Positions 1 to 5,813 are shown, numbered from the stretch's first letter. The stretch: 9,642 bases of DNA from an uncultured Clostridia bacterium (GCA_934631055.1 CAKTXP010000085.1:1-9642), one strand, 5' to 3'. Numbers and translations are program-made. The notes: generated by a model not told the origin, from the sequence alone.

Positions 1-23
1 TCCAATCCCCTCAGACTCCCTTC

Positions 24-111
24 TTCGCTTCGCGCCAGTTTTAATCATGTTCAACATACGACGCGCATGCGCGTCGTCCGATAAAGACAATTTAAGCCGC
101 CGCGAAGCGAA
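24..111. repeat. Nested inverted repeats in the intergenic end region
   Basis: The sequence shows an 11-bp inverted repeat (TTCGCTTCGCG at 24-34, complement at 101-111). It encloses a 5-bp arm repeat (47-57) and a perfect 20-bp palindrome at 58-77 (ACGACGCGCATGCGCGTCGT). No convincing gene lies in 1-167. The arrangement looks like a REP/BIME-type intergenic repeat or a structured 3' end, but that is inference. Nothing here identifies a protein that would bind it. Confidence 0.55.
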
Positions 112-120
112 TCGGGAAAT

Positions 121-164
121 CCAAGAACCTCAGGTTCTTGGCGGGGCGTGGGGCAGCGCCCCAC
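121..164 (-). terminator. Two tandem hairpins after the GTPase gene, probable transcription end or REP-like element
   Basis: Read on the minus strand, the stop codon of the translation GTPase is followed within 4 nt by a 7-bp GC stem with a 3-nt loop (148-164), then a 9-bp stem with a 3-nt loop (121-141). Only a short ATTT follows the second stem, so this is a weak intrinsic terminator by the usual rule. The strong back-to-back stems at the end of a four-gene operon still make 3'-end formation or mRNA 3' protection likely. A dispersed intergenic repeat is the alternative. Confidence 0.5.
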
Positions 165-167
165 ACG

Positions 168-2111
168 TCACCCCGTAATCTCGCAGTGCGCCCATTCCCG
201 TACATGATCCCATGCGACATAGAAGCCCGCGCCATGGCTGCAAAAAACGCTTCCCGGCGGGTTCTTTGTGTCGGCAAGCGGATCATATCCGCTCTTTTCA
301 ATGATTTCCTCTTGATTTCTGCATGGCTCATAACGCCAGAAGTTCGATGCGAGCCGCCCGTGTCCTCTCGTGGATGCGGCGAACTTCGTCGGATAATCCC
401 AGAACATCGCCGCCGTACAGCTTCCCGTCAGCGTTACCTCGTCATCCGCCGTTTCCGGTGCGTCCAGCTGCGCGCCGATGCGCAGAAGCTCACCCGTCAC
501 GCGGCTGAGCGCGTCCAGCGGCATCGCCAGTTCAAACCGCACGACCGGTTCGAGCAGCACGTTTTCCGCCTGCATCAGCGCGTTGCGAATGGCGCGGCAG
601 GTCGCTTCGCGGAAATCGCCGCCTTCCGTATGCTTGAGATGCGCGCGACCCGCAATCAGGCGGATATGCACATCCGTCAGCGGGCTTCCGGTCAGCACGC
701 CGGGATGCGTCCGTTCAAAGACATGCGTTTCAATCAGCCTCTGCCAGTTGAGGTCGAGCGTATTGGGCGGACAGTCCGCCGAAAACGTGATGCCGCTCCC
801 GCGCTTGCCCGGTTCAAGGCTCAGCCAGACCTCCGCATAATGGCGGAGCGGCTCGTAGTGCCCGATGCCGACGACCGGTGCGGCGATGGTCTCTTTGTAC
901 AATACATGCGGCGGAAGCATGCGCACCTCGTCGCCGAATCGAGTTTTCAGCAAAGACGCCAGCACTTCGATCTGCACCGCGCCCATCACGCCGACGGATA
1001 CGCCGCCTTCTTCCGGCGTGACCGCCAGCAGCGGGTCTTCCTCCTCCAGCTCGCGCAGATGGGCAAGCAGCGCGCTGACCTCCAGCGGCGGCACAGGCTC
1101 GACCCGCACGCTCATCAGCGGCACGAGTTCCGCCCGCTCCTGCGTTAGTTCCGCGCCGATGCGCTCGCCGGGACGGACATCCAGCCCCGCAACCGCCGCC
1201 GTCCTTCCGGCAGAAAGTTCGCCGAGCGTCGTCAGCTTTCCGCCCTGCGGCAGCATCAGCGCGGAAACCTTCTGCGTGCCGCGCGCCGTATTCACCTCGT
1301 CCCTCGCGCGCAGAACGCCCGACGTCGCTTTGACATAGGCATAGCGAACGCCGCCCACGCGCCGCACGCGGTAGACCTGACCGGCAAACGACAGATTTTC
1401 CCGGCTTGCCCAATCCGTTTTGCAAAGCGCGGCAATCGCCCGCATCAGTTCATCCACGCCCGTTCCCGTCAGCGCACTTCCCGCCAAAACGGGAAACAGC
1501 GCACCATTTAAAAAAGCACGGTGCGCTCCATCCAGATAATCTTCTCTTTTTGCGCAATCGGAAAAATGCGCTTCCAAAAGCGCTTCATCCCTTGCGGCAA
1601 GCTCTTCCTTCAGCGCGTCATCCTCCGCGCCGGTCATCAGCACACAGTCGCCGCTGAGCAGCCGCTGCATCTGCGCCGTCACGCGCGCCGCATCCGCGCC
1701 TTCCCGGTCGGTCTTGTTGAGAAAGATCAGCGTGGGAATGCGCTTCTTTCTGAGCAGCTTGAAAAGCGTCACCGTGTGGCTCTGCACGCCTTCCGCGCAG
1801 GACACGACCAGCAGCGCCGCATCCAGCACGGACAGTGCGCGCTCCATCTCTCCGGAAAAATCGACGTGTCCCGGCGTATCCATCAGCGTGACGAAGAGCG
1901 GCTTGCCGTCCTCCGTGCGCCACTCAAGCGCCGCCTGCTCGGTAAAGATGGTGATGCCGCGCGCGCGTTCCATCGGGTCGTCGTCCATAAACGCGTCGCC
2001 GTGGTCAACGCGTCCGCAGGTTCTGATCACGCCCGCCCGGCAGAGCATCTGTTCGCAAAGGGTCGTCTTGCCCGCGTCCACGTGCGCCGTCACGCCAAGG
2101 GTCAGGTTCAT
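168..2111 (-). CDS. Tet(M)/EF-G-like translation factor GTPase, 647 aa
   Basis: This is a ribosome-associated GTPase of the EF-G/Tet(M) superfamily, expected in the cytosol. All GTP-binding motifs are visible: P-loop AHVDAGKTT (9-17), switch I RGITI (51-55), DTPGH (78-82) and NKTD (132-135). The length of 647 aa fits the ribosomal protection family (Tet(M) is about 639). EF-G-like domains III-V follow. However, the domain IV loop that in Tet(M) carries the SPV tip used against tetracycline here reads HTEGGD, and the tail (SVFCSHGAGF near residue 625) is unlike Tet(M). I therefore read it as a chromosomal translation-factor paralog rather than a proven resistance protein. It has a GGAGG 7 nt before ATG, and ATGA overlaps the trmD stop, so it is likely translationally coupled. 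The family is confident; the exact role is not. Confidence 0.9.
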   Translation of the reverse strand: MNLTLGVTAHVDAGKTTLCEQMLCRAGVIRTCGRVDHGDAFMDDDPMERARGITIFTEQAALEWRTEDGKPLFVTLMDTPGHVDFSGEMERALSVLDAALLVVSCAEGVQSHTVTLFKLLRKKRIPTLIFLNKTDREGADAARVTAQMQRLLSGDCVLMTGAEDDALKEELAARDEALLEAHFSDCAKREDYLDGAHRAFLNGALFPVLAGSALTGTGVDELMRAIAALCKTDWASRENLSFAGQVYRVRRVGGVRYAYVKATSGVLRARDEVNTARGTQKVSALMLPQGGKLTTLGELSAGRTAAVAGLDVRPGERIGAELTQERAELVPLMSVRVEPVPPLEVSALLAHLRELEEEDPLLAVTPEEGGVSVGVMGAVQIEVLASLLKTRFGDEVRMLPPHVLYKETIAAPVVGIGHYEPLRHYAEVWLSLEPGKRGSGITFSADCPPNTLDLNWQRLIETHVFERTHPGVLTGSPLTDVHIRLIAGRAHLKHTEGGDFREATCRAIRNALMQAENVLLEPVVRFELAMPLDALSRVTGELLRIGAQLDAPETADDEVTLTGSCTAAMFWDYPTKFAASTRGHGRLASNFWRYEPCRNQEEIIEKSGYDPLADTKNPPGSVFCSHGAGFYVAWDHVREWAHCEITG

Positions 2112-2902
2112 GTCGTTTCCTCCGCCGGTCTGCCGTTCTGCTCTGCCGCTTCATCCTCTTCGCGTATCCGCTCAAGAACCGCGTCCACGACCTTCTGCTG
2201 ATGGCGGGTGAACTTGCGTCCCTTCAGATACGCCTGCGCCATCTCCGGTCTGCGCCGCAGGGTGATATACAGCGATTCGCTGATCTGCCAATCGACGATA
2301 TGCGCATGGTTGCCGTTGAGCAGCGGTTCCGGAACGGTCAGCCCCTCGAATTCCCGCGGGCGGGTGTACTGCGGATATTCCAGCAGCCCGGAGGAAAAGC
2401 TCTCCGTCTGCGCGCTCTCTTCGCATCCCAGCACGCCCGGCACCAGACGCGCCACGCAATCCACCAGTACCATTGCGCCCAGCTCGCCGCCAGTCAGAAC
2501 ATAATCGCCTATGGACAGCTCTTCATCCATGCACAGGTCGAGCGCGCGCTGATCGACGCCCTCGTAATGCCCGCAGAGAAGAATCAGCTCGTCCTCTTTG
2601 GCAAGCTCTTCCGCTTTTTTCTGTGTCAGCGTTTCGCCGCGCGGGGAAAGATAGATGCGGCGCACGTTCTTCCTGTCGCCCTGTACGTCGCGCACCGCGT
2701 CCACGATCGGCTGAGCCAGCATGACCATGCCCGCGCCGCCGCCGAAGGGCGCGTCGTCCGTGTTGTGATGCTTGTTTTTGGAATAGGCGCGGATATCCAC
2801 CTCGCGGATCTCCATCAGTCCGGCTTTCTCCGCGCGCCCAAGGATGCTGGTGTGCAGCGGCGTGAACATTTCCGGAAACGTCGTCAGGATGGTGATCTTC
2901 AT
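2108..2902 (-). CDS. trmD: tRNA (guanine-N1-)-methyltransferase TrmD, 264 aa
   Basis: TrmD transfers a methyl group from S-adenosylmethionine to N1 of G37 in tRNAs, which prevents +1 frameshifting. It acts as a cytosolic dimer with a SPOUT trefoil-knot fold. The hallmarks are visible: the N-terminal KITILTTFPEMF start, a glycine-rich FGGGAGMVM (53-61), LSPRGETLTQ (85-94), the cofactor loop CGHYEGVDQR (110-119), IGDYVLTGGE (131-140), and ESFSSGLLEYPQYTRP (167-182), where Glu167 stands at the position of the catalytic Asp of E. coli TrmD. The C-terminal tail is slightly longer than usual. The start has GGAGG 4 nt upstream, and its ATG overlaps the preceding stop. Oddly, the usual neighbours rpsP, rimM and rplS are absent. 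Confidence 0.97.
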   Translation of the reverse strand: MKITILTTFPEMFTPLHTSILGRAEKAGLMEIREVDIRAYSKNKHHNTDDAPFGGGAGMVMLAQPIVDAVRDVQGDRKNVRRIYLSPRGETLTQKKAEELAKEDELILLCGHYEGVDQRALDLCMDEELSIGDYVLTGGELGAMVLVDCVARLVPGVLGCEESAQTESFSSGLLEYPQYTRPREFEGLTVPEPLLNGNHAHIVDWQISESLYITLRRRPEMAQAYLKGRKFTRHQQKVVDAVLERIREEDEAAEQNGRPAEETT

Positions 2903-3498
2903 GGTTCCTCCGTCTTGTTCTCCGTCGAAAGGAGCGTCATCTCCTGCTTCGCCATCTCCTCAAGCACGGCGTACATCTGCTCTTCCTGCGTCGCGATCTC
3001 CAAAATTTCAATTTCGCGCAGGGTGACGGTCTCTTCCTCCGCCTCGCGCCCAAAGAAATCCAGCAGGCGCAGTTTCAGCCGCAGTCCGTTTGCCTCCAGC
3101 ACTCTGCCAGTAATCATATCGTCGCCCATGATGACGGAAACGATCTCCCCGCGCTCTTTGCACGCCAGCAGCACGCTGAGCATCAGGTCGGTGTCCTCGG
3201 CAGGCGCCTGCGTAAAAAAGCAGCGGTGGTGCTGCTTGTGGTACGCCATCAGCATCGCCAGCCGCTGTTCATATTCCTCGCCCGCAAGCACCTGAATGAC
3301 GTCCTGATTGCGGCGCACGCGCCAGCCGTCGATCTGCCCCCAAGGCGACAGGTCGCACATCAGCACATGCTGTCCGTCTACCGCTTCCACGAATCCGGCG
3401 GAAAAGCCCTCCGGATCGTCCGGATCGGTGTAGACGGACGCCAGCGCGCCCTGCGCCGCCAGTATTCTGAGCAAATATACCATATAACCGTTGGTCAT
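2899..3498 (-). CDS. Unrecognised 199-aa protein with two barrel-like segments
   Basis: I do not recognise this family. The protein is soluble, acidic at its C-terminus, and has no signal peptide or membrane segment. Two stretches (about residues 20-70 and 118-167) show a similar pattern of short alternating beta strands: YTDPDDPEGFSAGFVEAVDG followed by hydrophobic strands, and IVSVIMGDDMITGRVLEANG followed by LRLKLRLLDF. This suggests tandem Sm-like or SH3-like barrels joined by a helical linker, a fold often used for RNA binding. The ATG has AAAGGG 6 nt upstream and begins 20 nt after the methyltransferase stop. Its stop overlaps trmD. The context suggests an RNA- or translation-related role, but that is inference only. 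It does not match RimM, the usual trmD neighbour. Confidence 0.85.
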   Translation of the reverse strand: MTNGYMVYLLRILAAQGALASVYTDPDDPEGFSAGFVEAVDGQHVLMCDLSPWGQIDGWRVRRNQDVIQVLAGEEYEQRLAMLMAYHKQHHRCFFTQAPAEDTDLMLSVLLACKERGEIVSVIMGDDMITGRVLEANGLRLKLRLLDFFGREAEEETVTLREIEILEIATQEEQMYAVLEEMAKQEMTLLSTENKTEEP

Positions 3499-3518
3499 AG
3501 TCTACCCTTTCAAAAACC

Positions 3519-4787
3519 TTAATACCGTCTCATCGGCAGATAGAACCGCCTGTTTCCCCAGATATCCACGAGCATCACGCAGGGTTCGCCCGCGCAGACG
3601 GGCATTTCCAGCGTCGCCGCCAGCTCAGGCGTCGCGATGCTCCTCGCGCTCAGCGCGCACCGCCGATATACGTCGCCCTGCACAAAGCCGCAGCTCCACT
3701 GGTCGATAGCGTCCAGCCCGTTCAGCCCCGCCGCCTGCGCTTTTTCGCTCTCGAAGCTGATAAGCCGAACCGTGTACGACGTAATAGCGGGAAAGACCTC
3801 CGCTTCCACGCGGCAGTCGTCCTCGCCGCAGGGCGCTTCGACCTCGAACGCATAATCCAGCGGCAGACCTGCCGTGCTTTGGGAAAGCCGCTTGCCCGCC
3901 GTGGCAATCGCCAGCGGGCTTTGATCGACGCAGAGAAAGCGCCTGCCCAGATTCGCCGCCGCAACCGCGGACGTTCCGCTTCCGGCAAAGAGGTCGCAGA
4001 TGAGGTCGTCCTCCTGAGAGGAACAGCTCACGATGCGTTCCAGCAGCTTGAGCGGCTTCTGGGTCTCGTATCCGGTGCGCTGGGGGTCTTTCTGCTGCAA
4101 ATGGCTGATATCGTCCCAAACGTCGCCGGGATAGGCGGGTTCGTCGTCGTAATAGCGGTATTCCCTGCCGCCGGACATAATCGAGCGGTAACTGCGCCCG
4201 TTTTCATCGACGGCGCGGCGCATGTGGTTGCTCCGCGATTCGTTCCGCGCGACGGGAACCGCCTTGAGGTTGAAATAATACGCCTTGGAACGCGCATAGA
4301 AGAGGATGATGTCGTGCTTGCGCGGGAAATAGCTCCGCGCGCGTCCGCCGGTCTGGTAGCTCCAGATGATCTCGTTGAGGAAATTGCTCTCCCCAAAGAC
4401 CTCGTCCATCAGCAGCCGCAGATGCGCATACATCCGGCTGTCGATATGCAGGAAGATGGTTCCCTCTTTCTTGAGCAGTTCCCGCGACAGGAGAAGCGTT
4501 TCGCGCATCATCGCCAGGTAGTGGCTGCGATCCTCCCAGCGGTCGTCGTAGGCGGGCAGGCTCAGGCTGGGCGAACCGGTGCGATATCCCTTCTCGCCCA
4601 CGCGCGCCTTCATCTCAAACTGCTTGCCCGTGTTGAAAGGCGGGTCCAGATAAACCGTCTGCACCTGACCTTTGTATCGAGCCAGAAGTTTTTGACCATC
4701 CTCCGGCATCTTCGCCTGTATCAGCGTACCCCTGCTCTCCCGGCAAGCGTGCCTTTCTGCGGCGCAATGGATATATGTGCAGGGCAT
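3519..4787 (-). CDS. Site-specific DNA methyltransferase, beta class (N6-adenine or N4-cytosine)
   Basis: This is a SAM-dependent DNA methyltransferase of the N6/N4 (PF01555-type) family. In the 422-aa form, the catalytic motif IV DPPF is at 48-51, followed by NTGKQF. The target-region stretch around 140-225 contains IWSYQTGG. TQKPLKLLERIV (242-253) leads to the SAM motif ICDLFAGSGTS (263-273). Motif IV before motif I defines the beta class. About 110 residues follow the SAM motif and have no counterpart I recognise. The ATG at 4787 follows AAGGTGGAGG. An in-frame GTG at 4856 with GGGAG 7 nt upstream, 15 nt after the predicted transcript start, is an equally sensible start and would give 445 aa. 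No restriction enzyme gene is nearby, so it looks like an orphan methylase heading the trmD operon. Confidence 0.9.
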   Translation of the reverse strand: MPCTYIHCAAERHACRESRGTLIQAKMPEDGQKLLARYKGQVQTVYLDPPFNTGKQFEMKARVGEKGYRTGSPSLSLPAYDDRWEDRSHYLAMMRETLLLSRELLKKEGTIFLHIDSRMYAHLRLLMDEVFGESNFLNEIIWSYQTGGRARSYFPRKHDIILFYARSKAYYFNLKAVPVARNESRSNHMRRAVDENGRSYRSIMSGGREYRYYDDEPAYPGDVWDDISHLQQKDPQRTGYETQKPLKLLERIVSCSSQEDDLICDLFAGSGTSAVAAANLGRRFLCVDQSPLAIATAGKRLSQSTAGLPLDYAFEVEAPCGEDDCRVEAEVFPAITSYTVRLISFESEKAQAAGLNGLDAIDQWSCGFVQGDVYRRCALSARSIATPELAATLEMPVCAGEPCVMLVDIWGNRRFYLPMRRY

Positions 4788-4877
4788 AGCCTCCACCTTC
4801 CTTAATCGCGATAACGCGTAGCTTTCTTCTGATGGTAAATCGCGCGCCTTGTTCACAGACACGCTCCCTAATATAGT

Positions 4878-4906
4878 ATTATACTGTTTTTTCCCTTTTT
4901 TTACAA
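4878..4906 (-). promoter_or_regulatory. Promoter of the methyltransferase-trmD operon
   Basis: On the minus strand, TTGTAA (4906-4901) and a perfect TATAAT (4883-4878) are separated by 17 bp. The predicted transcript start, near 4871, lies 15 nt before the GTG at 4856 and about 84 nt before the ATG at 4787. Confidence 0.75.
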
Positions 4907-4936
4907 GAGGGATGGAACCGTTATCCGTCTTTACGC

Positions 4937-4980
4937 AATAAAACCGCCCCGTACAGCGTCCTTGCGCTATGCGAAGCGGT
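4937..4980 (-). terminator. Possible terminator of the antisense RNA
   Basis: Read on the minus strand, ACCGC (4980-4976) pairs with GCGGT (4947-4943) around an inner AGCG/CGCT stem, followed by TTTTATTG. The stem is short and interrupted, so this is only a moderate candidate. Its position, between the antisense RNA and the methyltransferase promoter, is what an insulating terminator would need. Confidence 0.35.
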
Positions 4981-4990
4981 ATGGTATAAT
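4962..4990 (+). promoter_or_regulatory. Strong promoter of the toxin-like transcript
   Basis: TTGCGC (4962-4967) lies 17 bp before a perfect TATAAT (4985-4990), with an extended -10 TG at 4982-4983. The predicted start point near 4997 falls at the first base of the left inverted-repeat arm (4998), so the RNA would begin with GTAGTCAAGAGG. Confidence 0.85.
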
Positions 4991-5025
4991 GATTTCCGTA
5001 GTCAAGAGGACTTGCACGGTGGCTT

Positions 5026-5062
5026 CCCCGCTTTTGCTCTACAAAAGCAGAAAGCGGGGTGG
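5026..5062 (+). promoter_or_regulatory. Hairpin burying the Shine-Dalgarno of the small peptide gene
   Basis: CCCCGCTTT (5026-5034) pairs with AAAGCGGGG (5051-5059), extended by TGCT/AGCA (5035-5038 with 5046-5049), a 13-bp stem with one bulged base. The Shine-Dalgarno GGGGTGG (5056-5062), 5 nt before the ATG, lies partly in this stem. The same 5' strand can instead pair with 5216-5224 in the right arm, so the two folds are mutually exclusive. Confidence 0.75.
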
Positions 5063-5067
5063 AAACA

Positions 5068-5154
5068 ATGACGAACGTTGAGCTTTTCAGCGCGCTTTTG
5101 TCCGTTGCTTCTCTCATGCTGACGTTGTACTTCGATCTGCGTCCGCGTAAGTAA
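5068..5154 (+). CDS. 28-aa hydrophobic peptide, candidate type I (holin-like/Fst-type) toxin
   Basis: The peptide starts MTNVELFSALLSVASLML and ends TLYFDLRPRK. It is a short leader with a glutamate at position 5, then one hydrophobic stretch of about 17 residues (6-22) able to span a membrane, then a basic tail. This is the layout of small membrane toxins of type I systems in Bacillota (TxpA/BsrG-like holin-like toxins, Fst), many of which begin MTxxE and are under 60 aa. The start has GGGGTGG 5 nt upstream, inside a hairpin. The strong promoter, complementary RNA ends and opposing antisense promoter support the call. Homology was not tested. A leader peptide controlling the gene at 5329 is the main alternative. 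Confidence 0.65.
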   Translation: MTNVELFSALLSVASLMLTLYFDLRPRK

Positions 5155-5161
5155 GAGAAAT

Positions 5162-5193
5162 GCCGCCGTGTAAACGCCCATTTACACGGCGGC
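5162..5193 (+). other. Perfect 13-bp hairpin without a T-tract
   Basis: GCCGCCGTGTAAA (5162-5174) pairs perfectly with TTTACACGGCGGC (5181-5193) around a 6-nt loop, 7 nt after the peptide stop codon. No run of T follows on the plus strand and only a broken one on the minus strand, so it is not a standard terminator. It may stabilise or position the 3' part of the RNA, or serve as a contact loop for the antisense RNA. Confidence 0.85.
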
Positions 5194-5259
5194 GCGCTTC
5201 ACGATGGTTCCCTGCAAAAGCGGGGAGAACCACCTTGCGAGGTCCGCCCTCTTGACTAC

Positions 5260-5288
5260 ATTTTACACCATTTTCAGCCCTGCGTCAA
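5260..5288 (-). promoter_or_regulatory. Antisense promoter facing into the inverted repeat
   Basis: On the minus strand, TTGACG (5288-5283) and TAAAAT (5265-5260) are separated by exactly 17 bp, each a 5 of 6 consensus match. The right inverted-repeat arm begins at the next base. The -35 box sits inside the loop of the plus-strand terminator. This promoter would transcribe the complement of the toxin-like gene. Confidence 0.7.
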
Positions 5289-5306
5289 CGTTCGGGCTGT
5301 TTTTTT
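5275..5306 (+). terminator. Intrinsic terminator of the toxin-like transcript
   Basis: CAGCCC (5275-5280) pairs with GGGCTG (5294-5299) around a 13-nt loop, followed by seven T (5300-5306). It ends a predicted RNA of about 309 nt. It lies only 22 nt before the start codon of the next gene, so incomplete termination would supply that gene's mRNA. Confidence 0.85.
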
Positions 5307-5328
5307 GAATCCCCAAGGAGGTTTTTTC

Positions 5329-5805
5329 ATGTCAAACGCCGTTCTCCGCGCCCGCGCGCTGCTGGGCGACCTTACGCCGCTGACGACCGACTGCGGCCGC
5401 CTGTGCGGCGGCGCATGCTGTCAGGGCGACGAGCAGACAGGCATGCTGCTCTTTCCCAACGAAGAGCGCTGTTTTGAAGGCTGCGACTTCGGTCATGTGA
5501 TTCCGGCGAATTTCTCCCTCGCCGGAAAGGAAGCGCATCTCTTCGTCTGCAATGGGCATTGCTGCCGCGAAAACCGTCCGCTTGCCTGCCGCCTGTTTCC
5601 GCTCTTCCTGCGCTTCCGTAAGGACGGCTCGACGCGCATCCGGATGGACCCGCGCGCGTTCGACGTCTGTCCTCTCTGCGATTACGGGCTGGACGCGCTG
5701 CACAGCGAATTCCTCTCCGCCGCGCGAAACGCCTATGACGCCCTGCTGAAAGACGCCGACTGCGCAGCTTTCCTCAAAGCGCTGGACGACGAACTGCGGC
5801 TTTAA
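5329..5805 (+). CDS. YkgJ-like cysteine-cluster protein, 158 aa
   Basis: This protein has 13 cysteines, most in a clustered pattern: C22, C26, C30 and C31 in DCGRLCGGACC, then C48, C52, C74, C78, C79, C87 in LACRLFPL, C114 and C117. The CxxxCxxxCC start and the later C-R-x-FPL block are typical of the YkgJ/UPF0153 cysteine-cluster family, thought to bind zinc or an iron-sulfur cluster; its substrate is not established. It has no signal peptide or membrane segment. I start it at ATG 5329, with AAGGAGG at 5315-5321; an in-frame TTG at 5305 lies in the terminator T-tract and is unlikely. Its own promoter is unclear: TTGCGA-16-TACATT (5235-5262) is weak and lies before the terminator, so expression may rely on read-through. 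Only 8 bp separate it from the convergent lipoprotein gene. Confidence 0.88.
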   Translation: MSNAVLRARALLGDLTPLTTDCGRLCGGACCQGDEQTGMLLFPNEERCFEGCDFGHVIPANFSLAGKEAHLFVCNGHCCRENRPLACRLFPLFLRFRKDGSTRIRMDPRAFDVCPLCDYGLDALHSEFLSAARNAYDALLKDADCAAFLKALDDELRL

Positions 5806-5813
5806 TCGCTTAT

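Larger units (their letters stand above)
4940..5254 (-). ncRNA. Predicted antisense RNA covering the small toxin-like gene
   Basis: The promoter at 5288-5260 would start a minus-strand RNA near 5253 that runs across the whole toxin-like transcript, including both inverted-repeat arms. It would end at the weak terminator near 4940, or read on into the methyltransferase. It holds no convincing reading frame of its own. An RNA antitoxin role is inferred from layout only. Confidence 0.4.
4998..5259 (+). repeat. Imperfect inverted repeat bounding the toxin-like gene
   Basis: The left arm is 4998-5037 and the right arm is 5214-5259. The outer 12 bases (GTAGTCAAGAGG against CCTCTTGACTAC) match perfectly. 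The inner blocks GGTGG and CCCCGCTTTTGC also pair, with a few mismatches and a short insertion in the right arm. In the plus-strand RNA the two ends would therefore fold together. I see no clear target-site duplication outside the arms, so RNA structure explains it better than a transposon end. Confidence 0.9.

Noticed and set aside
1..48. Possible minus-strand gene start at 48 running off the left edge
   Set aside because: Only 16 codons are visible, there is no Shine-Dalgarno before the ATG, and it sits in palindromic repeat DNA.
138..1148. Long plus-strand open frame opposite the translation GTPase
   Set aside because: It is the complement of a clearly real GTPase gene in high-GC DNA. The translation is arginine-rich without family features and lacks a good ribosome site.
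4788..5117. Long N-terminal extension of the methyltransferase frame up to an ATG at 5117
   Set aside because: It runs across the toxin-like element and upstream of the likely promoter (4906-4878). It has no methyltransferase features and no ribosome site at 5117.
4998..5259. MITE or small transposon bounded by terminal inverted repeats
   Set aside because: No target-site duplication is seen, promoters and a terminator fit the repeat edges, and the repeat is better explained as pairing RNA ends. A genome-wide copy search could reopen this.
4998..5306. Known riboswitch class upstream of the cysteine-cluster gene
   Set aside because: I could not match the structure to any riboswitch consensus I know. 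The coding frame, facing promoters and paired ends point elsewhere, although an attenuator role is kept as a finding.
5305..5328. TTG start extending the cysteine-cluster protein by 8 residues
   Set aside because: It lies within the terminator T-tract with no ribosome site, while ATG 5329 has an excellent AAGGAGG.
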